This document shows positions 42,871 to 51,501 of a stretch of 64,000 nt of DNA, piece by piece. The notes below the pieces were generated by a model. The model had not been told where the DNA came from, did no database searches, and saw only the letters and a list, made by a program, of their open reading frames with translations. The number at the start of each line of letters is the position of its first letter. The first letter of the stretch is position 1. Origin of the DNA: an uncultured Prevotellaceae bacterium. GTDB lineage: Bacteria; Bacteroidota; Bacteroidia; Bacteroidales; Bacteroidaceae. Both the position numbers and the translations under genes were made by a program. The stretch lies in the NCBI GenBank assembly GCA_902785695.1, contig CACZZQ010000008.1, positions 1 to 64,000 of the forward strand, read 5' to 3'.

Positions 42871-43037
42871 AAGCCTATCCCCAACCCCTCCCCAAGGGAG
42901 GGGGGTCTGTTTTGACCCGGGGTCTCCTTAATTAAATTTGTTTATACTTATTGTTATTTTATATTGTTTCTCTTTTCCCATCCCACGAGTCTGAAAGACT
43001 CCCCTCCCTTGGGGAGGGGTCAGGGGGTGGGCTTATC
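42869..43037. repeat. Inverted pair of REP-like elements (REPIN-like) between pheT and yebC
   Basis: The left arm (from 42869) reads ATAAGCCTATCCCCAACCCC, then TCCCCAAGGGAGGGG. The right arm (to 43037) is the near-exact reverse complement, CCCCTCCCTTGGGGAGGGG followed by TCAGGGGGTGGGCTTAT. The arms are about 37 bp, each itself palindromic, with about 93 bp between. They touch the yebC start codon on one side and contain the pheT stop codon on the other. Confidence 0.85.
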
Positions 43038-45510
43038 TCAGCTCTGCACCAAGTTGTTTCTTGATGTTAGCGATGAGTTTCTGCATGATGGCATCGATCT
43101 GCTTGTCGTTCATCGTCTTCTCCGTATCCTGCAGTATGAAGTTCACAGCATACGACTTCTTACCTTCGGGCAGATTCTTTCCTTCGTAAACGTCGAACAG
43201 CTCTACCTTCTTCAGTAGTTTCTTCTCAGTCTGACGGGCAATCTGCTCAATCTGTGCAAACTCTACAGCATCGTCAACCAGCAGAGCCAGGTCACGACTC
43301 ACGGCAGGATGCTTCGAAATCTCAGTGAAGGTCACCTCGTTCTTCTTCGTAGCCTTCATCAGTTGGGTCCAGTTAAGCTCAGCGAAGTAAACAGGCTGCT
43401 GCAGGTCGAACTGCTTCAGGAGCTTCTTCGAGAGAATACCCATCTCTATGAGCTTCTTGCCACCACGGTTCTCGATAAGGATGCCAGCAGAGAAGTTAGG
43501 ATTCTCAGACTTCTTCTGAACCATCAAACCCTGCTTCATGCCAATACGGCTCAGGATGTTCTGCACATAGGCAGCGAGCTCGTAGTAAGTAGTGTCCTCA
43601 TTGGGATGTGCCCATGAGCCCTCTACGCGCTTACCTGTCACCCAGATACCCATGAAGTTCTCTTCCTTATAGGCCTGCATGGGGGTCTCAGGATTCTCCT
43701 TCTCAGGATCGAAGAAGTAGCAGTTGCCAAACTCGAAGAACTTCAGGTTGGCATTCTTACGCTTCACATTGTGCTCGATGCTCTCCAAACCGCCATAAAG
43801 CAGTGTCTGACGCATCACACCGAGGTCACTTGACAGCGGGTTCAAGATCTTGACGATTTCTGGTTTGAGGCTTGAGGTTTGAGATTGCTCGTCTTTTACC
43901 TCATAGTATGAAACCTTTGTCAGTGAGTTATTCAGGATTTCGTTGAAGCCAGCACCTACCAACTGCTCAGAAACGAGGTTCTGCAGCTTGTGTTTGCGGT
44001 CCTCGTCGGCCTTGATGACCAGGCTCGACTTCAACTGTGTGGGAATCTCCACATTGTTATAGCCATAGATACGCAGGATGTCCTCCACCACGTCGCAAGG
44101 ACGAGTTACGTCCACACGATAGGCTGGGATCTCGAGTTTCAAGCCTTCAGCCGTCTCACTGAGCACCTTCATCTCCAGCGTCTCGCAGATGCTCTTGATA
44201 GTCTCCACGGGAATATCCTTACCAACGAGGTTATGCACATAGCTGTACTGCAGGTCTACCACAGCATTCTCCATCTTCTCAGGATAAACGTCGCAGATGT
44301 CCATTGATACTTTACCGCCTGCCAACTCCTTGCAAAGCAGAGCTGCCTGCTTCAGAGCATAGATAACGCCATTAGGGTCTATACCACGCTCGAAACGGAA
44401 CGATGCATCGGTAGAGAGTCCGTGACGACGGGCTGACTTACGAATCCATGTGGGATGGAAGTAAGCACTTTCAAGCACCACGTTCTTGGTGGTTTCGTAA
44501 GTACCACTACCCTTTCCACCAAACACACCAGCGATACACATAGGATCCTCTGCGTTGCAGATCGCCAGATCGCGATCAGAGAGTTTATGCTCCTCGCCAT
44601 CGAGCGTAACGAAAGGCGTACCCTCGGGCATTGTCTTCACCACAATCTGGTGTCCCTTCACCATATCGGCATCAAAGGTATGCAGAGGCTGTCCGTAGGC
44701 CATCATCACATAGTTAGTGATGTCCACGATGTTATTGATAGGACGCAGACCGATGGTAGTCAGCTTATTCTTCAGCCAGTCGGGCGATTCCTTCACCTCG
44801 CAATCCGTGATGCTTACGCAAGCATAGCGCTTGCAGGCCTCAGTATTCTCAATCTTCACCTCGATGGGCAGGTCGTGGTTGTCCACAGCGAAAGCCTCAT
44901 CAGAAGGGCGATGCAGCGAAGTCTCATAGCCATTCTGCTTCAACCAGGCATAGAGGTCGCGAGCCACGCCCCAGTGAGAGAGGGCATCAGCACGGTTGGC
45001 TGTGATGTCCACCTCGATGAGCCAGTCGCTCTCCAGGTTGTAGTATTCTGCGGCAGGTGTACCTACCACAGCATCCTCGGGCAGCACGATGATACCATCA
45101 TGACTGGTACCCACACCAATCTCATCCTCGGCACAGATCATGCCGTTTGACTCGACACCACGCAACTTTGATTTCTTGATAACAAATTCCTGATCACCAT
45201 CATAGAGCACGCAGCCCAGGTCGGCCACGATAACCTTCTGACCAGCAGCCACATTAGGAGCGCCACACACAATCTGTGAGGGTTCGCCCTTGCCCAGGTC
45301 AACCGTCGTTACATGCAAGTGATCAGAGTTGGGATGCACTTCACAAGTGAGCACCTTGCCCACATAGAGTCCTTTCAGTCCACCACGTATGGACTGTACT
45401 TCTTCCAGAGCGTCAACTTCGAGTCCCGTAGAGGTCAGTGCATCGCATAACTGCTGCGGCGAAAGGTCGAAATCAACGTATTCTTTCAGCCATTTATAAG
45501 AAATATTCAT
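43033..45510 (-). CDS. pheT: Phenylalanyl-tRNA synthetase beta subunit
   Basis: The 825-residue protein starts MNISYKWLKEYVDFDLSP. It has the tRNA-binding domain (GLYVGKVLTCEVHPNSDHL, about residues 47-65), the B3/B4 editing domain, the B5 domain, the catalytic-like core and a C-terminal anticodon-binding FDX-ACB domain (FTEISKHPAVSRDLALLVDD). It charges tRNA-Phe with the alpha subunit, which is not in the window. The stop codon lies within a REP-like element. Confidence 0.98.
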   Translation of the reverse strand: MNISYKWLKEYVDFDLSPQQLCDALTSTGLEVDALEEVQSIRGGLKGLYVGKVLTCEVHPNSDHLHVTTVDLGKGEPSQIVCGAPNVAAGQKVIVADLGCVLYDGDQEFVIKKSKLRGVESNGMICAEDEIGVGTSHDGIIVLPEDAVVGTPAAEYYNLESDWLIEVDITANRADALSHWGVARDLYAWLKQNGYETSLHRPSDEAFAVDNHDLPIEVKIENTEACKRYACVSITDCEVKESPDWLKNKLTTIGLRPINNIVDITNYVMMAYGQPLHTFDADMVKGHQIVVKTMPEGTPFVTLDGEEHKLSDRDLAICNAEDPMCIAGVFGGKGSGTYETTKNVVLESAYFHPTWIRKSARRHGLSTDASFRFERGIDPNGVIYALKQAALLCKELAGGKVSMDICDVYPEKMENAVVDLQYSYVHNLVGKDIPVETIKSICETLEMKVLSETAEGLKLEIPAYRVDVTRPCDVVEDILRIYGYNNVEIPTQLKSSLVIKADEDRKHKLQNLVSEQLVGAGFNEILNNSLTKVSYYEVKDEQSQTSSLKPEIVKILNPLSSDLGVMRQTLLYGGLESIEHNVKRKNANLKFFEFGNCYFFDPEKENPETPMQAYKEENFMGIWVTGKRVEGSWAHPNEDTTYYELAAYVQNILSRIGMKQGLMVQKKSENPNFSAGILIENRGGKKLIEMGILSKKLLKQFDLQQPVYFAELNWTQLMKATKKNEVTFTEISKHPAVSRDLALLVDDAVEFAQIEQIARQTEKKLLKKVELFDVYEGKNLPEGKKSYAVNFILQDTEKTMNDKQIDAIMQKLIANIKKQLGAELR

Positions 45511-45544
45511 TCCTAAAACAATTGTTTAAATTCGAATTCGGCTG

Positions 45545-45552
45545 CAAAGGTA
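45545..45552 (-). promoter_or_regulatory. pheT -7 box
   Basis: TACCTTTG on the minus strand lies 34 bp before the pheT start. Confidence 0.65.
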
Positions 45553-45592
45553 CTATTTTTTCAGCACCCCTGCAAATAATCGCAAACAAAAA

Positions 45593-46220
45593 TCATCGTT
45601 TGCGGTCAGCCAAATACATACCCATCAGTATTAATACTGAACCTACGACAAAGAACGGGGTGATTTGCTCGGACAACAACCACCAAGCGAAGACCACCGT
45701 AGCAAGCCCAACACAGGTTGGCTGCCAACGCCAACGCATCGCCCACAGGCGACAAATGGAGCACAAGACAACCATTGAGCACCACCACAGCAACACCAAC
45801 GACAGCTATCAGCGAGCCCAAGGCTTGAATCTTACGAAGACGTTGCGACTTATAAAACAGACTAATGAGCAATGCTGCCACCAACGGACACGAACAGACA
45901 ATAAGTGAGGTATTGGTCGTGGTGGTATAGTTTAACGCCTCGTTCTCTGTGAGAAAATAGAGGGAGCCACCCGTGACACCCAGTGCCAGCATCAGTCCTT
46001 CGTCTTTCCATGAGCCGGAGAACCAACGGAAGCGACGTCCTTGACAGAATGAAAAAGCCACGAGCAACACATAAGCAATCAGGAACCTGAACGTAAAAAT
46101 CTGGGCTGGTGACAATCCACTGAGCAACAGCAGTTTTGTAAAAACAAACGTACTGCCCCAGATAACTACTGTCACCAGCGCAACCAAATGATATAAATAA
46201 TTATCTGTTTTTCCCGCCAT
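45593..46220 (-). pseudogene. EamA/DMT-family transporter with internal deletion and frameshift
   Basis: The first frame (from ATG 46220) encodes six normal helices of an EamA exporter: VTVVIWGSTFVFTKLLL to VGDALALAANLCWACY. It then runs into out-of-family residues. The last part of the family pattern, ATVVFAWWLLSEQITPFFVVG then SVLILMGMYLADRKR, continues in another frame down to 45593. The full 10-helix protein is about 290-300 residues; here about 85-95 residues (helices 7, 8 and part of 9) are missing at the junction near 45700. The gene is therefore broken by a deletion that also shifts the frame. It overlaps the tyrA stop by 1 bp, so it belongs to the aromatic operon and may once have exported an aromatic compound. 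Confidence 0.8.
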
Positions 46221-47011
46221 TACTTGATCTCGATGTCGCGCTTGACATTATTACGGATCTTGGTGAGATAACCTTTCATACCCTCAGCATCCTTTTGATC
46301 GATAATCTCGAGTAGTTCCTTGAGCTCAGAACGAATCTGCGAAACCTGATCATGAGTATAGGGGTTGAAGAGAATTTCCTGAAGGAGGTAGTCATCCTCA
46401 TTGAGCACGCCCTTAGCGATTCGCATATGTCGCTTGAAGGTAGTACCAGGTGCATCCTGATGCTTCATCACAGCAGCAAAAACGAAGGTAGAGACAAAGG
46501 GGATAGACAGAGAATAAGCCACCGTTTTATCGTGTTCCTCAAAGGTGTACTCGTAGATATTGAGTCCAAGTTTCTGATAGAGATCCTTGAAGAAGATGCG
46601 TCCCATATAATCACCTTCACTGATGATAATGGCATTCTCCTCTGAAAGCTGCTGTAGGTTGGCGAAAGTGGGGCCAAACATAGGGTGAGTGCTCACATAG
46701 CGCATACCCGTAGATTCATAGAACTCCTTCATATCGGTCTTCACACTGGCAATATCGCTAATGATACACTCCTTAGGAAGATACGGAATCACCTCCTTGA
46801 ATACAGGTATCGTATATTTCAGTGTGACAGCATTGATGAGCAATTCTGGCTGAAAGGCCTGGATCTCCTCGTAAGTAGTGAATCGCTGACAGTTGTATGT
46901 GAAACGCATACGTTTGGCATCACGTTCGAAAACTGCCACTTCATGTTCAAAACTCAGCAGGTCGATGAAGAAGCTTCCCATCTTACCTGCTCCCATTACT
47001 AGAATTTTCAT
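46220..47011 (-). CDS. tyrA: Prephenate dehydrogenase
   Basis: The 263-residue protein has an N-terminal Rossmann fold (MKILVMGAGKMGSFFIDLL), IISDIASVKTDM, YVSTHPMFGPTF with the substrate-binding His, and a helical C-terminal domain. It converts prephenate to 4-hydroxyphenylpyruvate for tyrosine. There is no fused chorismate mutase; that activity sits on the neighbouring DAHP synthase. It is the fourth gene of the operon, 9 bp after the DAHP synthase gene. Confidence 0.93.
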   Translation of the reverse strand: MKILVMGAGKMGSFFIDLLSFEHEVAVFERDAKRMRFTYNCQRFTTYEEIQAFQPELLINAVTLKYTIPVFKEVIPYLPKECIISDIASVKTDMKEFYESTGMRYVSTHPMFGPTFANLQQLSEENAIIISEGDYMGRIFFKDLYQKLGLNIYEYTFEEHDKTVAYSLSIPFVSTFVFAAVMKHQDAPGTTFKRHMRIAKGVLNEDDYLLQEILFNPYTHDQVSQIRSELKELLEIIDQKDAEGMKGYLTKIRNNVKRDIEIK

Positions 47012-47020
47012 AGAAGCCTT

Positions 47021-48085
47021 CTACTTGTTGATAATTTCGATTTGCTGACGAACACTTTCTTCGTGGATGCCCTCGAAGACCTTAGCCACGAACTCTGCAC
47101 CCATACCTAAAAGCGATCCCTGAGCACCACGCTTCGAGAGAATCTCATTGTAGCGCGAGGTCTGAAGCACGGTCATGTTGTGTTCCTTCTTATACTGACC
47201 TATTTCACGGCAAACACGCATACGCTTAGCTAGCAGATCCATCAGCTGATTATCCAACTCGTCAATCTTTTTTCGTAAGGTCTGAATGCCTTCCGTAGTA
47301 GTATGTTCGTCACGAATAACCAGAAGCGAGAGGATATAGTCGAGTACATCTGGCGTAACCTGTTGTGAGGCATCGCTCCAAGCCTTATCTGGGTCACAAT
47401 GGCTCTCAATGATAAGGCCGTCGAAGCCCAAGTCCATAGCTTGCTGACAAAGTGGGGCAATCAGTTCACGACGTCCACCGATATGACTGGGGTCGCTGAT
47501 GATAGGCAGATCAGGTATACGACGATGCAACTCGATTGGAATTTGCCACATAGGCATATTACGGTAAATCTTTTTCTCATAAGATGAAAAGCCGCGATGA
47601 ATGGCTCCAAGACGCTTTATTCCAGCCTGATTAATACGCTCCAAGGCACCAATCCACAACTCCAAGTCAGGATTTACTGGGTTCTTAACAAACACAGGCA
47701 CGTCAACACCCTTCAACGAATCTGCCAGTGCCTGCATAGCAAAGGGGTTTGCCGAAGTACGGGCACCTATCCACAGGATATCGATATCATATTTCAGAAC
47801 AAGCTCTACATGTTCTGGAGTAGCCACTTCTGTAGCCACGAGCATCTTTGTTTCCTCCTTCACTTGCTTCAACCACTGCAGCGCAGGTTCTCCATGACCT
47901 TCAAAGCCGCCTGGTTTGGTACGTGGTTTCCACACACCAGCACGGAAATTGTGGCAGCCTTTCATAGCCAGTTGCTTGGCTGTGTTCATAACTTGCTCTT
48001 CGGTTTCTGCAGAACATGGGCCTGCAATGACAAAGGGACGTTCGTTGTCACTGGGTAAATTCAATGGTGCTAATTCTAATTCCAT
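47021..48085 (-). CDS. Bifunctional DAHP synthase / chorismate mutase
   Basis: The 354-residue fusion has a DAHP synthase of the KDSA-like type at residues 1-260 (FVIAGPCSAETEEQV, FRAGVWKPRTKPGGFEG, ISDPSHIGGRRE) and an AroQ chorismate mutase at about 268-354 (LRKKIDELDNQLMDLLAKRM). It catalyses the first step of the shikimate pathway and the branch step to prephenate. Fusions of this order are typical in Bacteroidota and let prephenate or chorismate feed back on the first step. It is the third gene of the aromatic operon, 2 bp after the aminotransferase gene. Confidence 0.95.
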   Translation of the reverse strand: MELELAPLNLPSDNERPFVIAGPCSAETEEQVMNTAKQLAMKGCHNFRAGVWKPRTKPGGFEGHGEPALQWLKQVKEETKMLVATEVATPEHVELVLKYDIDILWIGARTSANPFAMQALADSLKGVDVPVFVKNPVNPDLELWIGALERINQAGIKRLGAIHRGFSSYEKKIYRNMPMWQIPIELHRRIPDLPIISDPSHIGGRRELIAPLCQQAMDLGFDGLIIESHCDPDKAWSDASQQVTPDVLDYILSLLVIRDEHTTTEGIQTLRKKIDELDNQLMDLLAKRMRVCREIGQYKKEHNMTVLQTSRYNEILSKRGAQGSLLGMGAEFVAKVFEGIHEESVRQQIEIINK

Positions 48086-48087
48086 AA

Positions 48088-49248
48088 TTATATTGCGTTT
48101 TTTATTCTTTCTAATGCTTCTTTGATTTTATCTTCCTTGGCGCAGAGCGAAATACGGATATAGCGCTCGCCATTCGAGCCAAAGATAAAGCCTGGGGTGA
48201 TAAAGACACGCGCCTCATGGAGCACACGTTCCGTCAGGTCTTCCACATTCTGGATGTCTGCAGGTATCTTTCCCCATAGGAACATCCCCACCTGGTTCTT
48301 ATCGTATGTGCAACCCAAGACATCCATGATTTTCTCAGCCCACTGACGGCGACGGGCATAGGTCACGATATTGTATTCGCGATGCCAAGCCTCGTCATTT
48401 TTATAGGCCTCGGCAGCAGCCAACTGGATACCACGGAACATTCCGCTCTCAATGTTTGACTGCACCTTCAAAATCCACTGAATAAACTGAGCATTTGAAG
48501 CACACAGACCCACACGCCAGCCTGGCATATTATGGCTCTTCGACATAGAATTAAACTCAATGCAGCAGTCCTTGGCACCTGGCACCTGAAGAATGCTCAG
48601 ATGTTCCTCGCTCAGGATAAAGCTATAGGGATTGTCATTCACCATCACGATATCGTGCTTTTTAGCGAAAGCCACCAGACGCTCATAGGTTTCCATCTGT
48701 GCACGTTCACCTGTCGGCATATTGGGATAGTTTGTCCACATCAGCTTCACCTTACTGAGATCCATCTTCTCCAGTTCGTCAAAATCAGGCTGCCAGCCAT
48801 TGTCCTCGCACAGATCGTAGTTAACGATTTTTGCACCCAGAATCTTCGAGAGAGACGTATAAGTGGGATAACCAGGATTTGGCACCAGCACCTCGTCTCC
48901 AGGATTCACAAAAGCCAACGTCACATACAGAATACCCTCCTTAGAGCCTATCAATGGAAGCACCTCTGTCTTAGCGTCGAGGTCAACATTGTACCAACGC
49001 TTGTAGAAGTTAGCCATTGCTTCGCGAAGTTCAGGCGTACCCTGTGTGGGCTGATAGCCGTGAGCATTCGGTTGACGAGCAACCTCACAAAGTTTGTTGA
49101 TAGTCTGTTCTGATGGAGGCATATCAGGACTGCCGATGGCAAGGGAGATGATGTCCTTACCCTCTGCATTGAGTTGTGCTACCTCTTTCAGTTTTCTACT
49201 GAAGTAATATTCCTGGACTAAACTTAGTCTGTCTGCTGGTTGTATCAT
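48088..49248 (-). CDS. PLP-dependent aminotransferase, probably aromatic
   Basis: The ATG at 49248 (MIQPADRLSLVQEYYFSRKL) gives 386 residues; a TTG three codons upstream is less likely. Motifs: ISLAIGSPDMPPSE, NYPNMPTGERA, VNDNPYSFIL and the PLP lysine in EFNSMSKSHNMPGWRVG. Its place between prephenate dehydratase and DAHP synthase/chorismate mutase points to transamination of phenylpyruvate and 4-hydroxyphenylpyruvate, the last step to Phe and Tyr. That role is inferred from context. Confidence 0.9.
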   Translation of the reverse strand: MIQPADRLSLVQEYYFSRKLKEVAQLNAEGKDIISLAIGSPDMPPSEQTINKLCEVARQPNAHGYQPTQGTPELREAMANFYKRWYNVDLDAKTEVLPLIGSKEGILYVTLAFVNPGDEVLVPNPGYPTYTSLSKILGAKIVNYDLCEDNGWQPDFDELEKMDLSKVKLMWTNYPNMPTGERAQMETYERLVAFAKKHDIVMVNDNPYSFILSEEHLSILQVPGAKDCCIEFNSMSKSHNMPGWRVGLCASNAQFIQWILKVQSNIESGMFRGIQLAAAEAYKNDEAWHREYNIVTYARRRQWAEKIMDVLGCTYDKNQVGMFLWGKIPADIQNVEDLTERVLHEARVFITPGFIFGSNGERYIRISLCAKEDKIKEALERIKNAI

Positions 49249-49267
49249 AATTCTCAAATCTTAAATC

Positions 49268-50098
49268 TCAAACCTCCTTATATTCTCCTAATATCTTTAA
49301 GTCACGGGTTAACGGAATTATGGCATCCACGGCCTGACGATAACGTGTCAAATCGTTATAAGTCACATCGACATAGAACAGATATTCCCATTCACGACCG
49401 ATGATGGGCAGTGACTGAATCTTTGTCAGATTAATCTTGTAGAACGACAAAATAGCGAGAACAGCCGAAAGTGAGCCCTCTTCATGAGGCAGGGCAAAGA
49501 CTATACTCGACTTATTTGTCTCGACCAACGGACGCAACATATCAGCCTTCTGAGGAGCTGAGCATACAAGGAAGCGAGTGTAGTTGTGCTTATTATCCTC
49601 AATACCGTCTTCCAGCACTTTCAAGCCATAAAGTCGTGCTGCCTCTGCATGACAGATAGCTGCCCATCCCTTGTGCTGTCCCTCGGCAATCATCTTGGCC
49701 GAACCTGCCGTATCATCGCCTTCCACAATGCGCAGATGGGGATGACGCTCCAAATAGTGACGTGTCTGCATCAGTGCCACAGGGTGAGAATGGACCTCAG
49801 TAATCGTATCCCAATCATCCTCTGGCAAGCAACAGATGCAGTGAGTGATATGAAGCTTATGTTCACCCACAACAGTAGTATCGCTATCACGCAACAACTC
49901 ATAATTGTGAAGCAAGCTACCGGCAATGGTATTCTCGATAGCAGCCATTCCTATCACTGTAGGGTCTTTGCGAATACTCTCATAGACCTGTTCAAAAGTG
50001 TTACAACAAATAAGTTGCAACTGTTCTCCCTCAAAATACTGATGGGCAGCGATATCGTGGAACGACCCAATCTCTCCCTGTATTGCTATTCTTTTCAT
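49268..50098 (-). CDS. pheA: Prephenate dehydratase
   Basis: The 276-residue enzyme decarboxylates and dehydrates prephenate to phenylpyruvate. It starts MKRIAIQGEIGSFHDIAAHQYF and has AAIENTIAGSLLHNYELL (catalytic region) and NYTRFLVCS. The C-terminal ACT domain (about residues 193-270: IVFALPHEEGSLSAVL, KIQSLPI) differs from the classic GALV and ESRP Phe-binding signatures (GSLS and QSLP), so feedback control may be altered or use other residues. It is the first enzyme gene of the operon and is preceded by an attenuator-like leader. Confidence 0.95.
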   Translation of the reverse strand: MKRIAIQGEIGSFHDIAAHQYFEGEQLQLICCNTFEQVYESIRKDPTVIGMAAIENTIAGSLLHNYELLRDSDTTVVGEHKLHITHCICCLPEDDWDTITEVHSHPVALMQTRHYLERHPHLRIVEGDDTAGSAKMIAEGQHKGWAAICHAEAARLYGLKVLEDGIEDNKHNYTRFLVCSAPQKADMLRPLVETNKSSIVFALPHEEGSLSAVLAILSFYKINLTKIQSLPIIGREWEYLFYVDVTYNDLTRYRQAVDAIIPLTRDLKILGEYKEV

Positions 50099-50120
50099 CT
50101 TAACATATCACTTAATATTA

Positions 50121-50209
50121 AGCCCCACTTTCACTCTTCGTGAAGCGGGGCCTTATTTAATTTCTCAATTTTTCATTCCTTCAATTTTACATACGACTAC
50201 CCGCTTCAC
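50121..50209 (-). promoter_or_regulatory. Attenuator-like alternative hairpins in the pheA leader
   Basis: On the minus strand three segments can pair. Segment 2 (GTGAAGCGGG, 50209-50200, within the leader peptide codons) is an exact 10-bp complement of part of segment 3 (CCCGCTTCAC, 50149-50140). Segment 3 can instead pair with segment 4 (GTGAAAGTGGGGC, 50134-50122) in a 12-bp stem with one bulge and a GC-rich base. The 3:4 hairpin is followed by TTAATATT, a weak U-tract, 24 nt before the pheA ATG. Ribosome position on the Phe/Tyr codons would choose the pairing. Confidence 0.75.
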
Positions 50210-50261
50210 AATTGCTTGTAAAGTAATAATAAAAGTAAAAGAATGCATTGAATTTCGTCAT
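50187..50261 (-). CDS. Phe/Tyr leader peptide of the aromatic operon
   Basis: A 24-residue reading frame lies between the operon promoter and pheA. It begins MTKFNAFF and contains eight consecutive aromatic codons (residues 7-14: FFYFYYYF), then ends with SNCEAGSRM and TAA. With Phe at residue 4 there are nine Phe/Tyr codons in 24. Such runs are the hallmark of attenuation leaders for the cognate amino acids. Its last third overlaps the first arm of the alternative hairpins. There is no Shine-Dalgarno sequence, as is normal in this phylum. Confidence 0.82.
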   Translation of the reverse strand: MTKFNAFFYFYYYFTSNCEAGSRM

Positions 50262-50289
50262 TATTGTAACTATTTGTAATTTTCGGATG

Positions 50290-50321
50290 CAAAATTATAA
50301 CAAATCCATGAAATCACCAAA
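50290..50321 (-). promoter_or_regulatory. Aromatic operon promoter
   Basis: On the minus strand TTTG (50321-50318), 20 bp, TAATTTTG (50297-50290). Transcription should start near 50283, about 20 nt before the leader peptide ATG. Confidence 0.75.
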
Positions 50322-50338
50322 TAAAATCACAGTTTTTT

Positions 50339-51217
50339 TTAGATTCCAAACGGATTCATGTTAGAATAGGCACGTTTCACCTGTTGTTCTACCCCTTCAG
50401 CTGAATAATCACCATTGACATCAGCGGTCTCGTTAGGATTCAGTTCCAGCACTTTTTGCATATCTTCCTGTGCTCCATCCTTGTCGCCTCGATCAAACTT
50501 TATCTGTCCGCGCTCACGATAGGCATCAATCTGGAAGGGGTTCACATCTACCACCTTATTATATATATTAAGAGCATCGTCATCGTTGCCCTTGGCATGA
50601 GCTATACGTGCAACTGTCAGCAGCACATCCTCTTCATCTTCTGTATGCTCCAGCAACCAATTGGCATCCTGTTCAGCACCATCGAGATCACCCATCATCA
50701 ACAGCGTTTTAGAACGTAACAGACGGGCATCACCATGATTCTCATTCAGCACGATGGCTTTCGTCAATTGAGCGATACCGTTAACCAAGTCTCCAAGCCC
50801 TAAATCTGCCTGAGCCATCTGATAATAGGCAGTAGCATTTTCTGGGTCCAAAGCCTGAGCCTGTTCTGCCAAAGAATGCATCTGCGCATAGTCTTCAAGC
50901 ATATAGGCCACGTGTGCTGCCTGTAAAATAACAGACTGATTATCGGGCTGTTCCCTACTTATCAGCAACAATTCCTCGAGTGATTCCTGTAAACGATTCA
51001 GATGCATCAACGTCTGCGACAGATAGTCGTGAATCTCTAAATCTTCATGTACCTTCAAAGCCTCACGGAAACATTTCTCTGCATATTCAAACTGACCGAT
51101 GCGCATAGCCTTCACACCGTCATATTTCATCAGGTCAAACTGTTTGGCCTCAGCGTCTCTTTTCTCCTCTTCAGGGTTTTGTTCTTCCCCTCCGAAAAAC
51201 GATTTCCAAAATCCCAT
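50339..51217 (-). CDS. Tetratricopeptide repeat protein
   Basis: The 292-residue acidic protein contains about six TPR-like helix pairs from residue 35 onward (AMRIGQFEYAEKCFREALKV, DPENATAYYQMAQADLGLGD, AKGNDDDALNIYNKVVDVN, DRGDKDGAQEDMQKVLELNP). There is no signal peptide. The N-terminal MGFWKSFFGGEEQNPEEEK is short and charged. It is likely a scaffold; partners are unknown. Its 3' end lies just upstream of the aromatic operon promoter. Confidence 0.9.
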   Translation of the reverse strand: MGFWKSFFGGEEQNPEEEKRDAEAKQFDLMKYDGVKAMRIGQFEYAEKCFREALKVHEDLEIHDYLSQTLMHLNRLQESLEELLLISREQPDNQSVILQAAHVAYMLEDYAQMHSLAEQAQALDPENATAYYQMAQADLGLGDLVNGIAQLTKAIVLNENHGDARLLRSKTLLMMGDLDGAEQDANWLLEHTEDEEDVLLTVARIAHAKGNDDDALNIYNKVVDVNPFQIDAYRERGQIKFDRGDKDGAQEDMQKVLELNPNETADVNGDYSAEGVEQQVKRAYSNMNPFGI

Positions 51218-51244
51218 ATCAATATATCATTAAAAATTTGGCTA

Positions 51245-51281
51245 CAAAATTACGAAAAAAGAATTTAAATTCGTAACTTTG
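51245..51281. promoter_or_regulatory. Divergent promoters of the TPR gene and tatAC
   Basis: TAATTTTG on the minus strand (51245-51252) precedes the TPR start by 27 bp. TAACTTTG on the plus strand (51274-51281) precedes tatA by 22 bp. Confidence 0.6.
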
Positions 51282-51303
51282 CATCGATTTAAATCAAAAA
51301 ACA

Positions 51304-51501
51304 ATGAATATGACTACACTTAACACCCTACTTTTCCTTGGATTGGGCACACAGGAATTGCTGCTCATCGCCCTGATTGTACTCCTACTCTTCGGAGGTG
51401 CGAAGATTCCCGAACTGATGCGAGGCCTTGGTAAAGGCATCAAGAGTTTCAAAGAGGGTATGAAGGAAGTTGACGACGAGGTGAAGAAGGATGAAAAATA
51501 G
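51304..51501 (+). CDS. tatA: Sec-independent translocase subunit TatA/E
   Basis: The 65-residue protein has the TatA form: a single N-terminal membrane helix ([20 protein letters not shown] with the F-G-x-x-K-x-P-E-L hinge), an amphipathic helix ([17 protein letters not shown]) and an acidic tail. It forms the protein-conducting pore of the Tat system for folded proteins. It overlaps tatC by 11 bp. No tatB is present, as in many Bacteroidota. Confidence 0.95.
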   Translation: MNMTTLNTLLFLGLGTQELLLIALIVLLLFGGAKIPELMRGLGKGIKSFKEGMKEVDDEVKKDEK

